Shown: in pieces, positions 27,059 to 40,331 of the stretch
Layout: every line of letters starts with the position of its first letter
How positions within the stretch are numbered: position 1 is the stretch's first letter
Source: Spinacia oleracea
Taxonomy: Eukaryota; Streptophyta; Magnoliopsida; Caryophyllales; Amaranthaceae
Assembly (NCBI RefSeq): GCF_020520425.1
Contig: NC_079489.1
Coordinates: forward strand, 17,570,001-17,634,000
Direction: 5' to 3'
Length of the DNA: 64,000 nt
Notes under the pieces: generated by a model
What the model was told of the DNA's origin: nothing
Database searches by the model: none
The model's input: only the letters and a program-made list of their open reading frames with translations
Position numbers and translations under genes: made by a program

Positions 27059-27240
27059 TGGATTCAACTGATTAAGAGAAAGTACCTTAAAAACTCTTCT
27101 TTTTAAAACTAAGATCCCTATTCTGACTGCTCTTGGCAATAGCTCAAACTTGTGAGCTTAAGACCACTTTTTAGCAAAGCCTCAGGGTGCCAAGCAGGAA
27201 ATGGAAAGAAAATTGGGATTTTGGAAGAGAGCTTCTATTA
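27059..27240 (+). pseudogene. Fragment of LINE ORF2 (between reverse transcriptase and zinc-binding region)
   Basis: Translation gives WIQLIKRKYLKNSSF, two stops, then DCSWQ-stop-LKLVSLRPLF and a Gly-Lys-Lys-Ile segment. This aligns along its whole length with the intact LINE segment encoded at about 23175-23345 (QWVQLVTKKYLRG, NCSWQWRNLMKLRPLF, GSGKQISFW). The TGG of SWQW is TAG here. It is a small decayed piece of a related LINE. Confidence 0.7.
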
Positions 27241-27263
27241 TTCGGGTTCTTAACCCGAACACA

Positions 27264-27287
27264 AAATAAATAAATAAATAAATAAAA
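27264..27287. repeat. (AAAT)n microsatellite
   Basis: Five to six AAAT units. Confidence 0.9.
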
Positions 27288-27633
27288 AAGCACATACATA
27301 ACTTCTAAAGATGTGCTAACATGGTGATATATCTACTTTCCATTAAATTTTTCTAAGGAAAATTTGTACATAATATAATATAAGATGAGAACCGCCTGCT
27401 TGCATGTGCATTGATGAAGGAACAACACGTAACCGACCGAACGAAACAACATCATGTATTGATATTTTTTTTTTCTTCTCCATATATTTTGCGTCAAAGA
27501 ATTGGGTTGGGGGTACAAACTACAAAACTGACTGTGCTACGAAATTTTATTTGCCCTCCTGATAAACTGACATGTAGATGAAACTCTTAGAGCCACATCA
27601 TCTGTGATCCATCTGTGTACACCTCGAAAGCCT

Positions 27634-30600
27634 TCAATCCATCAACTGTTACATAAAATTCAAAATAAATTAGGATAACAACACCAGAAATGCAAATAAA
27701 TGCACCAGCATTCCCCCCATCTGGCAACCAACCCATCTCAAGTTCGGATTAGTCAGGGTCTATATATTAGGCTTTGGATTACCTAATCTTTAAAAAATCC
27801 ACTTAAGCAGGCATTAAAACATATAGTCTTGCATTAACCATTTAGATAACAGAGAGATAATTATTCCTTGGGGAAAAAGAGCAGCACAAAGACTTGACAG
27901 CAATATCAGGTCTGAACATAAAAAGGTACAGTTTCAAACTCAAGGAAAGAGTGAAGAAAACTGGAATCAGCAACTTTATTGCAAAAATGGGGAAAAAGAA
28001 GCTCAAAAGAAGAGATGATGGATGGGGACAAAGCTCAATGATAGAATAAATCAAACACAGTAAAATTACCAATGACCAGTACATAATCCACAAATTCAGT
28101 CCATTTAGATCTTGATAAAACATTAGTCTCCCAAGTACGTTTCCAAAGAAGGGAGTGATATCTAGCATTTTCTTAAGCTCTCACTGTATTTGAATGGTCC
28201 ACATACATAAAAGCCTCAGGATCAATATTAATATCGAGAATTGAGTATTGAAAAGAGGATGCTTTCTTTAGCACCTCAAAGAATAAATAGATCAGGACAA
28301 ATAACCAAGGTAAGATTCAAGAAACTGAAATAACCAAGGTGAAAGAAATTACCATCAGGCAATTCTAAAAAAAAAAACCTATATGGCTTACCTGACATCC
28401 AACAACATATAATAGTATAAACCTGCATCAACAATGACCAAGCTTACACAAATAACTAGGTGGTACCAAGAAAAACTTGCACTTCAGTTGACCATAGTTA
28501 CACATTACATGAAGGCTTCTACTAAACTAAACAAGAAAAAAAAGTTCCTCAGCATTCCTATCTTCAGTCACCGACTCACCGTCCTCACCAATCACAGAAT
28601 ATAGTAAAAGGATGTTGTGTTAAAGTGGTAGGCCACTTTTGTCACCCAAATCAATACATCAGGTAACTTCAATTCTATCTCTTTTTAGTTTGCGTAAATA
28701 ACAGGCAAATAGACAAACCCTACATAGAAGATCAGCCTGTTTCAGGCACAGAGATAACAGTAAAGAGTTTATAGTTGTATATTGCAACACAAGATGTATG
28801 TACAGATCAATATGACGTAAAGAAAGGATTATAGATAAAAGTATCGCCACCACAATATCAAAGAATAAAGCTTTGCCGACCTTAGCCCCGTTTTCATTTT
28901 ATACAACTGAGTTATAAACATTCATCATTTGGCAGTAAATTGTGCAAAAAAGCCAACAGTGAAAAACAGCAATTTGAGCCTGACACGTCCAAGACTTGGT
29001 CTAGTAGAAAGCTACGAGTTCCTAAAATTGAATAGAAGGCAAAAAGAAAAATTACTTACCTCATCAGAAAGGCGGCATTTGTTGCAATGAAAACCATTAG
29101 ATGTTACAAAGACCTAAAATCTATAGCAGAAAGAATCACATGAAGATCTACAAGCAGCTTTGCCCGCTCAAGCAGCAAGGATTCAAGCGTGATGACTCGG
29201 CCTCTCTAGGTGAATGGCTGAGTGCACATCACCGAGTTAAATTGGACGGTCATTCTGAGGTGATGGAGTATTGTACTTTATCATCTGTTTCAAACAGAAA
29301 TCAGATAGAAATCAAATATAAATATTTTTTTTAAAAAGGATTAAATCTAGATTAGTATTTTAAGCAAAGAATTAGATTTAGTTACGGGAAAGTTTCTTGG
29401 GTTTGGATTTTGTTTGCTCGAGTTTCAGGCTGGCTTATCAGTTTGTGTGCATCACTGAAAGAAAATACCCACCTTTGATTTTGATTTTTACAGGGTGAGT
29501 TGATTGATGAATGAACTAGAGTAAGTATTGGTTGATTTTTATTTTATTCTATTTGTTTTTACTTTTATTAGTTTGAAAACATCAAAAAAAAAAAATTATT
29601 ACTGAATGGTCGAACATAGAAACTCTACAGTTTTGAATAGACCAAAGTCACCAAACGGTCCAAAACCATTTCTGTTTCTGAAAACTACTACTTAAATTGT
29701 ATGGCCAAACATCTCATTATTTCTATAATCAACAGTTACTAGAGAGCTTTTCTAGGGTGTAGAAACTGTTTACAAAGGACTTGGCCAAAAAGACTCTAAA
29801 TACGAAAGTAGCTAGATACCCTTCAGACATAAGGGTACTTCAGTCAGAACTCAGAAGAGAACACTGTTAATATTGTTATAACTTATAACAAGACACGGTA
29901 TGTAAACCATATTGGACAGTTTCAAGGTCATCACATTGATGATATCAACGCTGATGACAATTCCTAAGCATAAACTAATGAATTTGATATCTTCTCAGTG
30001 ATAGGGCTACACTAGAGCAGTGAATCAGTGATCCTGTAAGCTTAAGAAAACAGAAGATGTTATACCAGTGCATGAAGATTGATGAACATGCACGCTATAC
30101 AGCTATAGAAAGGAAAGAAACAAGGAATACAAAAGTGGAATCAAACAGAAGCAAACAACGATTCCTATAAGTGAGATGCAGGATGATAGTTCAAGGTCTC
30201 AACCAGAATTTAGCTTTGCATCCAATTGGATCAGATAACATCATTCAGTTGTTCTGAATTATAAGTACAGGTGCCTTATGAGGCAGCTGTTGGGACAGTA
30301 ATTTAACATGAACAACCGAGACTAACAGAATTGAAATGGCACCTTGTAGAAATATTTTTTCCGAAGCTTGATCGCTGTCCTTATGCATTTTTTGACTTTT
30401 ATCTTGAGCACATTATCGTTACATATCTGCCAAAAGATAAATAACCATACACTGAAATTTTCTAGAGACAGTAAATAAAGACAATAATGGTAAAAAGAAC
30501 TAACACAGCGAGTCTACTATGAAACTAGAAACTATGTAGGATAATTATAAGGGTAAGAACTCCTTCCTTCTCCAAGACACGGTTCAACTAAATAATCTAA

Positions 30601-33600
30601 AATAGTGTAGTGCTAAAGAACGAAAAACAAAATCACAAAGTCAAATTGAGAAAGGTGGTCAAATTTTAAAACCTAAGAATCTGAACAGCAAGCACCGAGT
30701 CGATAATACTTGAGCCTAAGCACAATTAAACAACCCAGCAAATCATAGCAGAGTGCAACAACGAAGGCTAAGATCCACAAACATATATTTCAACAAACCC
30801 CACAGAAGAAAAATAAGAAAATAATAACCCTTTTGGTTGAACTAATGATATAATATAACCTATCTTCTAAATAAAGAAAAACAATCTTCAGATAATTGAG
30901 AAAAGCTAATTGAAGTCTTTTCTCATTTTATGCTACTCCATAGTCATATCACAATAAGTAATTCCTAAAAGGAATGATCTGTAATTGACTTCTTGAGGGT
31001 CAAAATTTAGCTGGTTAAACTAAGCAAAGTTTTGTGATTCAAAGTTTAAGTCAAATAGTAAAGGAAATCAGACTAGAGTAACTCACTCAAAAGTGAGCAT
31101 TGAGCATAACAACTTTCAATAGATGTGACTTAGCACGCAATAGGCATAGGCATGAAAAATATCTTGCGAAAGCTACAATGCAAAAGAAAGAGCAGGTAAG
31201 ATTAGCCACCTTGATTAGATCATCAATTGAACGAGTTTCTTTGATGACTTTGTGACGGTTTAAAATTAAAATTGCTGCCACACAAAACACAGGTAAATCA
31301 TCTTCCCCGTTCCTTGTAGATGAGAACCCAGTGCGTTCATGTGCGCGATCATACCGAGACCATAAGGTCCTAGTTAAGCCACAAAATGAATGATTAGCCG
31401 CTAAGGACTTCATTGCAGCCTCCTCGGAGCTGGCATGTTCACTACTTCCACTTTTTGCTAGCGAGCCAGACTTTGAACTGCTCTCATCTGTCTCTTTTCT
31501 TTCCTCTACACTCTCAGCGCTCACATCATCTGGCAGTTGCAGCACCAATGGTTCAAGACAGTTTTGTGCTAGATTCCAAGCAAGGGGTTCATCAAAATCA
31601 GCAGCCCACATCATCTGCATAAAAGATCAATTCTAAATGACAAAGAAACATATGCAAATTACACACTAAAGCTTCTATTTTTTTTGGGGGGGGGGGGGGG
31701 GGGGGGGGGGGAGGGGGGAAATATATACTCCGTATAAAATATATTTTAGATATTAGATCATCATTATCATTACCCCATTGCCTCAAAGAGGCTCCCGCAA
31801 GAAGCGGGGTAAGGGGGGGTCGGGTGTATGCAACCTTACCCCTGCAATTGCAGAGAGGTTGTTTCCAATTGACCCAAAAGCGATAACGGAACGACAATGG
31901 AACGACCATCTTCTACTTCATGGAAAGGAAGCGAAGAGGTTTTAAGAGCCATTTTGATTTATATTAAAAAATAAAAAAATAAAAATAAGGTAAAGAATAT
32001 AATGCATATAAAGATGTATACTGCGTGCTTGTTAGTTTATTTAAAAGAAAACAGCTCCAACCAAGTGAAATCCAAATCCATAAATATTCAACAGTGATAG
32101 GTGCAAATTGACATTTAAATAAAACACATGTCAAAGAAATGATTGCATATGCTAGAGGTCTGTCTTTAGTACGTGCACTGTTTTACTTTTTATTTTTAAT
32201 AAGAAAAAAAAGTTGTCAGAGAACTGGAGAAGTGAAAAGGAGAACACAAATAGTCCTTAAATATAAAAAATAAAAATAAAGAGCCTATTCATTGGGAACT
32301 ACGGAGTAATCAAGAAAAAAATTCTTGGGACCTCACCCCGCATGCCCTCAATCATTACCAATTTCAAATTTACTAGCTCCTAGTCCAAATTTCATACTAG
32401 AATACCTGGGAGACAGGTCTCAACTCCTCATTCTTTGGTAGCATAAGACAAATTCATTTCTTATCAGACCACAGAAAACAGCTCAAGCGACAAGAATTCA
32501 ATTCTGTCAATGATAAATCATACAATACTCAGCCATAACAATAAGCATTTATTGAGTTGGTGCATATACACGGACATCATATACCACTCTTTGATCTATT
32601 ACTTGAAAAGTTTCTAATTCAACAACGGGAGCCAAATTACAGCAAGCAAATCAGCTATTATTATCAACCAACTTAACACTAAGTTTAAGATCATATCAAC
32701 AGCATACATACATGCTTGTGGTATTTTAATAACTTTAAAAATTAAAAAAATTAAAAATCTGCATCAAGGAGTGAAGATTGAATTATTTGGTTCAATTGAA
32801 AACGTTGTTTTGACATGGTCCACATGGACACTACCTATCCCATTGAATTACAAGAATAAAGTAAACTTAGTATCAAATTTTTACATATAGATTCTCCAAG
32901 AAATTTTGGATAAAACAAATGCTGTACCAGCAAGGGTGAATGTCAGGAACTTAAGAAAACAAACCTCCCACATACAAAGGGCTTCAGAAAATGATAATTC
33001 TCTACGAAAAAGCACCAGCAGCATCCGGAAGGCAAAATGAAGGCTTTCAGCACCTATGTGAGATAAGTGTGAAAACATTTCTCTGTCAGTCAGTTTTAAG
33101 ACCTGCCAGAGTGTTTGTAACTGCTTCATTACTCCAGTTTGTCCTTCCATTCGAAAATTTTCTCTCTAAAAAGGCAGAGTAAACACAAGTTTAGACAAAC
33201 AACATGCAAATTAGTTAGCCAAATGAGAGCGAAAAGGCGAAGACGCATACCGTTCGTCGGAGAAGCATCTCAAAGCACCAAAATGCATCCGCATCATTTT
33301 CGAAAAGAACGACAAACGGAGAGAGTAAATCACTCATTCCTGAACCAAAGACATACGTCAAACACATCAAACTTTTTTCTTAAAAGAATATGAACCAAAA
33401 AGGTTTTAACATTACTCAACAAAAGATCAGAAAAGCAAGCATCAGCAGAAACATAGAGGAAAGCACATAACCTTGGCAGTATCCCGTCTCAGGATCAACC
33501 CATGCGTAAACAGCAAGAATATCTGACATCCTGGCCAAATTTTTTGGATCCTCATAGAACTCGAGATGACTATCAGTTCTAACCACATCAACCACTGGCA

Positions 33601-36600
33601 ACAAACATGTTCCAACGATTAAAATAAAATTATGGTAGAAGAAAGAAAGAGCCCTTCAGGAACCAATGAAAAAAGAGAACGGCAAAATATTTTTTTAATT
33701 ACCTATTCGATGCAGAGTCCAGAGCCATTCAGATACCTTATCTTCACTTGGTTCAGTTTCTTGGCAATTACTTGAATAAAGCTCTGCTGCTTCTGGCACA
33801 TCAGATATTCTCAATTTGTTCAGTACTTTACTTTTATACTTTTGAATATCTTGTCGCATCACATGTTCATGAGGTGTGTCACAGTGGCCACCTGCCATCT
33901 CAATTTCGGAACCGCTAGACTGTCTAACGCTATTTGATAGTGAACCATTCGATTCAATAACTAATTCATCGTTATTATCAATCTGAAAACTGTGCATGCT
34001 ACCATTGCCAACACTGATTTTCCATTGTGTAGAATGTCCATCATCATGTGATTCGTTTGCTTGGTCACTTTCGTCACTCTTCTCAAATAAATCTGTAACC
34101 GGTAGGGCAGGAAAATCAAAATATTCATCAACTGGAAATTGAGATTCATGAGTTTGGCTCCTAGGTCTCAAGGAACTGCAGTTGAATTCTAAAGGGCTGG
34201 GAATAAGGCAAGATGAGTCATAAGCGGCACTATCAATGCTTTCTCTCACACTGGCAACGTCAGAAGAATCGCTAGAGCTTTCCCTTTGGTGTGTATATGT
34301 TGTATCTGTACAATTATTATTCCTATCACTGTAAGCGTTAAGTTTGTTAGTATCATCTCCGGAAGCTTGTCTTTCTTCAGATTCAGCTTCTCTTCTCACA
34401 TTATCTTTAGAATATGCTCTCACATCCATAATTTTTGAACCAACAACATAAGCAAGTGAGCCCGTTCCTATGCTTGAATGCATTTTTTGACATTGTCTCA
34501 CAAGTTCCTCGTATCTCTCCCTGCATGACAGATTATGGAAATCAAAGCAATCCAAGAATTATTTTTCCAATCAATTACTGTAAGCAGTCGGAAATAATTG
34601 TAATTGTGACAATGCCCATCTTAACAATATCTGGAATCCAAAAATTGGTCTAATCATACATTTCATTTCCAACCAACAAAGGCTGGGAAAAGAAAGACAT
34701 TCAATCATAATAGAGAAGCAATTTCCAGGCTCATCACCGCGTAAATCATTTGACATGTGAGTTACATATAGTATTCAAAACAGTTACACATGTAAATCAT
34801 GAAGGTGGCCCTTCTTTCCCCTGCTCCTTTAAAACCAGTTACATTAGAAACCTTATACTCTGAAGGCTTGAAAACAGATTGGCATTATCTCAGAATGTTT
34901 ATGATATGTGGTAGGAAGTGGTGGGAGACATTACAATGACTAATCCTGGAAGGCCACTTCTTTGTCCAAGGATGCCTTAACTTCTGCACCAATTATTAGG
35001 GGGGGAAAGGACATTACAAGGTGGGTAGTTATCTGGAGCAGGTGCGGATAGCAAACAGAAGACAATACACTTTTACAGAAGGAGAACAAGGAGGTAAACA
35101 CTAAACAGTAAGAAGCATAAAGAAATGCTAGTTAAGGTGAAAAGCAATGAACCTTCTGGCTGCTCTCAGTAGTTCACGGTACTCTCTGGTACTGCTCAGT
35201 GCATAACAACCAAGAAGAAATTCCCATACTTCTGACCTTATAGACGAATCCACGCCCTACAATGAAAGCGAATATGGTTAACCAGATTCGTTAGAACTTA
35301 CAATAACAAAAGATAAAAAACATATCAACAGTAAAAATAATGCTACGGTTGTACCAGACAGGTGTACAGAAACTGTACATGAGACGCACAAAAACCAGAT
35401 ACGTTTTAACTTTACAATAACAAAAGAGAATCAGTGAAGATAGTGACAGATGACCCTTTGCAAAATGGAGGAAATGTATTTTCTTGGTGTAGATTAAAGC
35501 TTTTAAGAAGGACCTGGTAGTAATGGACCATTGATTGCTAAGTGTTAACTACTTGTCTCAAAAAGACCTCTCTTTAAGAAGCCAATACACAAGACTGTAA
35601 ATTGTAACAGCCATTACAAAGAAAAAGTAGGAAAGCAATGTATTAAGAAGTAGATATATGTGAACGAAACTTTCTTTGACAAAAGGGCTCATGGAGCTAG
35701 TAACAAGTCAACTTTTAGAAAAAAGAAACAGATACAGGATGTTTGGTACAAACTGAAAGGTACTCTTGTATGCAAACTCTTTTATGTCAGAAATCAAGAT
35801 CTGTATCATTTTCTTGTAGCCCTTAAGTTATCTCTCCAAAATATGTTCCAAATATGATTTTGAATACTGTACCAGTAGATTAAAAGAAACGAGAGAAGTT
35901 ACAGAGGAAATATTAGATGCAATGAGTCCATCCATAATTTTTCTGCATGATTGCCTGATCAGAAGAATATATAGGTCTTCAATTCTATATGGCATACAAA
36001 CTACGAATCACTACCTCTCCTTAACCTAGTTGTAAATCTTGTTTGATAAGCAACAAAATTCTTATTACTTTCCACATACACACACACAAAAAAAACTATA
36101 AATCAGTAAGACTATCCCAGGTGACACAACAATCACGTTAAGAAGAGTTCAAATGAGTTGGAGTAATAATTACTCTAACCTTCCAAAAGTTTTTCCTCCT
36201 TCATTTAGGTATGTGTTGTCCACTTCAAAAAATATGCCAAAAAGATAGAAGACATCCTAAGTTGCCCACAATTAACAATGAATTCACAAAAATTAAAGAG
36301 CTTTAAGTTTTTGTCAAAAGTGTTTGGCCTAGTTTCTGAAAAACAACTTATGTTCCTTAGAAATAGTTCTACAGAAACGGTAGCTAGAGAAACACTTTTG
36401 AGAAATAGAATTGTGTGGCCATTAGATTAAGAAGTAGTTGTAAGAAAAATAAGTCATTTTACCTTGTTTGGCCATTGTTTAATTCACTTGTTAGATATTA
36501 AACGGGATTATTTCACCTATTCAACCAAATATAAAATTATGATATACTTCAATTTGTTTGTATGTATGCTATTTTTTACATTATATTAACTAATTATGCC

Positions 36601-37633
36601 ACAACAACATATCAATTACCAAAAGAGAAAAAGAAAGCAAATTATCATTATTTATATATATCAAGTTTTATTTTTATTTTCTATATGATAATACCAAATT
36701 ACAAATAAGATAATTGGGATTTGCATGATACTTGGATCTAAAATCTAGAAGTAGCCGATCACAATAAAAGAAGCCCATGTTTTTCTTACTTTCCACGATC
36801 TCCCTCTGATCTACTCGTTTCCCCTCCTCCATTTTTTTCTACTTTTTTAGTTTCATTCACATGCTCAGTTCTTTTTCACCCACGCAACTTCAATTCATCA
36901 AAAAGAAAAAGAAGTTCAATTTCATCGATCTCATGCAATAACCTCAATCAATTACCCAACTCATTGAAAGAAGTGATGAGATATAAACATTTCATTAAAG
37001 AAGGAGAATAGCTCCCCGAGAAACTACTTTGAGAAGCTCAAATTTGGAGCTTCTGTATCTACCGCAAAAAGAAACAGTTTTGGGCTTCTGCAAAAAGTAT
37101 TTTCTACTTCTATCAAACCCCTTGTTTGGCCTAGTTTCTGTTTCTAAGTTTGAGAAGTTGCTTTAGAAGCTTGGCCAAACACTACTTAAGAACTCATGTA
37201 TTAGTAATAATGTAGACTATAGTTAACGATTAATAAATAAGAGTATGTAACTTGTAAATCATTCATGGATGTATATCCATAAAAAAGTCAGACTTTCCAT
37301 AAGAAGCAAAATTTAGGTTCCGGGAATATTAGTGGATTTGCACATTGAATGCTTGATATAATGATGAATAATTATAAAAAAAAAATATATATATATACGG
37401 ACTATTAAGAAAGGTAGGTCAGTCAGGGTGAATTGTAGGAGTGTAAACAAATATAGAAAACAAATTCCATTACTTGCAGAGTAATGTACATGCTTAATGG
37501 ATCTAGAACAGATATGGAAAACTTAAACAGTAGTGAAACCCACCCCTAAGATAATCAACCTCAAAGCTTTCTGAAAACCTAGAGCCTTGCCTTCACTATC
37601 AAAAATTGCCTGCCACTTTTCTGGCTTAAGCAT
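27634..37633 (-). CDS. TBC-domain Rab GTPase-activating protein, about 10 coding exons
   Basis: Coding exons (minus) are 37544-37633, 35153-35256, 33703-34520, 33472-33594, 33251-33339, 32965-33165, 31210-31614 and 30343-30426, all GT-AG and in phase. Two possible last exons, 29060-29113 and 27634-27645, are less certain. The product should speed GTP hydrolysis on a Rab GTPase in membrane traffic. It opens MLKPEKWQAIFDSEGKALGF, then GGVDSSIRSEVWEFLLGCY. A Ser/Asp-rich insert of about 250 residues follows, then the catalytic half. The arginine finger is in IVVDVVRTD (Arg343) and the glutamine finger in YCQG (Gln378), so the dual-finger mechanism should work. Further TBC motifs are DILAVYAWVDPETGY, DADAFWCFEMLLRRT and HIGAESLHFAFRMLLVLFRREL. 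The start codon is 9 nt inside its exon; longer starts are blocked by stops. The tail after KLRKKYFYK is poorly fixed: exon 29060-29113 adds VFVTSNGFHCNKCRLSDE in phase and the last exon gives LMD-stop. Confidence 0.88.
27842..28853. other. Probable intron or 3' region of TBC gene, no coding signal
   Basis: This lies between the two uncertain last exons. Minus-strand frames here (27842-28168, 28659-28853) are hydrophobic, low-similarity translations and are not supported as exons. Confidence 0.4.
31686..31718. repeat. Homopolymer G26-A-G6 (C tract on gene strand) in TBC intron
   Basis: A run of 26 G, one A and six more G. It lies about 70-105 nt upstream of the 3' splice site at 31615 when read on the minus strand, where it is a C tract. 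The exact length is likely to be unreliable in any assembly. Confidence 0.9.
31758..31935 (-). mobile_element. Au-like SINE in TBC intron
   Basis: Read on the minus strand it has GGAAACAACCTCTCTGCAAT, then GGGGTAAGGTTGCATACACC, CCCTTACCCCGCTTCTTGCG, GGAGCCTCTTTGAGGCAATG and a TAATGATAATG-type tail. This order is that of the widespread plant Au-type SINE as I recall it. It has the same orientation as the host gene. The 5' limit is approximate. Confidence 0.65.
36319..37183. mobile_element. Putative MITE with AGTGTTTGGCC ends in TBC intron
   Basis: The left end AGTGTTTGGCCTAGTTTCT and the right end read inward AGTGTTTGGCCAAGCTTCT are imperfect inverted repeats. A further direct copy of TTTGGCCTAGTTTCTG lies at about 37122-37141 near the right end. 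No convincing target duplication was found, so the borders are approximate and two overlapping elements are possible. Confidence 0.45.
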
Positions 37634-39393
37634 TTTGTTTACCTGCAATGTCAGAAGAATAGAAAGAGTGAACACCATTGTTTTCAATTATTAGAGAATC
37701 ATCACAGCAACCAGCAAAGAACCCGCAATTTCAGAAAAGCAAAAAGAAGTTTCATTTGTGAGTAACTATCCTATATCACAATGACACGAAGTAAAGTACG
37801 TACTTGCTCACACAAATATGTTTCCATAACAAAAATATTCCGCATATTTTAAAGGAACATGTGAAAGGATATCATGCATGATCAGAAGCTACTACAGGTA
37901 GATTTGCATTGTTTTACTTCTGCGGAATGAAATTGATAGAGAGAGAAAACTTAACAAACTTCAGAACAGATAGGAAATTTTACATTCAATTTCCCATCCA
38001 TCCTAATTTAAGTTAGAAAATTCATATATCATTTAAAATACCCCACACAATAAAAAAAACACAGTAAGTAAACTATAGCACTCCTCTTTCTTTGTCAATG
38101 CTGCAATGAAGAAAATTTTGATGACAACAAGTATTAGAAACAGCCAAACGTTTCCAAGAAAACAGCGCCAAACAATTACATAGTAGAAATGTGTGCATCA
38201 TCTTCTGTGTAGAGTCAATCACCAAATCATAACAAAATTAACAATAACAGCCTAGTAAGAATACTCATAGAGTCTAAGAATGTCTAGATGTCTGCAGCCT
38301 TTTTGCAAATATACAAACAAATTCACATACATCTCTTATACCGCTCTTGGGGAACCTCACTAGAAGTATTAGGCTGGCAGTATGGTATTGCACTATTGCA
38401 TCGCTTGAAACAGTTCTTTCATAACTTGCCATTTGGTTTTTCTCACCCTTTAACCTTTCCCCAACCCTTAATCACTTGCCTCGATAAGTTACCAAAACAT
38501 TTGTCAAACATCTATCTTGTTTGCACAAAGGCATTACAACAATGATCCCTACCCATTTCTTTCTCATTTTACCACCATGATTTACTTCGTATTACATGCC
38601 TTCCCATATTCAATTCCATCCAGAAAATTTGTATTTTGCTTTCAAGTACAAGGCCAAATTACACACAAAAAATAAATAGTGAATTAATTGTTTTTGAAGT
38701 ACATTTCAAAAGATTTTTAATCCCCACTCTGAGGGCAATAGGAAAAATAGCCAGTCAGTGAGTATTGGCTGTTTAATAAGAAAAAACATTTTAATAATTA
38801 GGAATACACAAAAAAGAAGGGTAGACTAAAAGATTGGTTAGGAAGATAAAGTGCACAACTATTGAACTCCAGCCATTTTGAATACCTCCTAACTTCATAA
38901 GGGCATAGCTAGAAAAGCCTTAGAGATATGTGACCAAAGAAAAGAAAGAGAAATCACTATCCAACATTATGCTATTAGACTACACTATTCAATTCCATAG
39001 TATACTGCTATGCCACTCCAAAGACAAATCCCATAAGATATCTATATAAGCAGAAAATCCACTACAAAAGTGGTGACTTTGTTATGAAGTAAGGACCGGA
39101 TTACCATACCAAATCCAAGGTGCGGAGACATGTAGAGTTTATAATTTATCGATAGTAAATACAAATCATCATAAAAAGTAGCAAGCCAATCAACCAATGA
39201 CGGAACATATACTTTAAAGTGACCTGGTAAGGCAACATAAATCTGATCCTAAAACATACCACAGGCAGAATAATCATGCAAAAAAATGCTGATGGTAAGT
39301 TGCAGTATCGTAGTACAAACTACAAAGCTAAACGAGATTCACAAGATAGATCGAACCCACTCCCTGGATTAGGAACGTAGCGTTTGGTGCAAG

Positions 39394-39667
39394 TCAGAAT
39401 GTAAAGGTTTCAATGCACTTAAAAGGAACGGGTCGGGAAGGTGGCAGGTCAACAACAACTCCTAAATAATGGTTTACGGTCACCATAACCTTGATAGGAG
39501 AATGATGAAGACAGGGGTCCCCTATGTCGCAAACCATAGAAGTGATAGAACCCATTCTTTGATGATTCGCACCTGGTTTTCCACAACCCCATTCCTTGAC
39601 AGGGCAATCCACAGACATCACCTAATTTACACTTCTCTCCACCTACAAGTTGGACAAGATTAAACAT
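39394..39667 (-). other. Unexplained ORF-like segment in the first intron of the TBC gene
   Basis: Two overlapping minus-strand frames (39394-39621 and 39449-39667) have a Cys/Gly/Pro-rich, non-AT-biased composition unlike the surrounding intron. The first reads MMSVDCPVKEWGCGKPG, HQRMGSITSMVCDIGDP, PIKVMVTVN and VDLPPSRPVPF. I do not recognise it. An acceptor-like CAACTTGTAG lies just upstream on the minus strand. It could be a captured gene or transposon fragment. Confidence 0.25.
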
Positions 39668-40331
39668 TTACAACTCAATCAGAAACATTAACAACAAAAC
39701 TGCCAGTACAAAAACGTTAATTAAATGATATAGAGGTGAAACAGAAAATTTAACCCAAAATAGACAATTTAGTGCCAACTCCAATATGCCAACCAAAATT
39801 GATCTTCTGATACTTAGCAGGAAACTCCTCTCATTTGCCACCAAAGCATAAACATTTTATCAACGCAAAACCCAAATCAAAAATAAATTAATAAATAATG
39901 TAACATATAAATTAAATAAATAATTAAAAACCCACCTAAATCATTAGTAAATAATCATCTTCATCTATAACTTTCAGTAATAAAAAAATAAAAAAAATAA
40001 AAACTACCCAATTCCTTCAGATATATTCCCATTTTTTTAGCAGTCAAAATGAACGATTTATTATGCTAAATTCAGTTAAAAAAACTAAATCAAATTACAC
40101 CATCAACACAGCAAAACTACCCAATTCCGTAAAAAAATCTCATTTTCGTATAAATCAGATTAAAACGAAGCCAGCCCAGAAAAATTAATGAACTTTTGAT
40201 AAATGGGTTTTAAACATTGCACATTTACAATTTGGTGACCTGATCATGTCAATCAATCTAAAAACAGTGAACTACTAATAATAAACTTTGTCAAAAGAAA
40301 TAACAAAAAGGGGAAATGCAGGAGAAATTAC

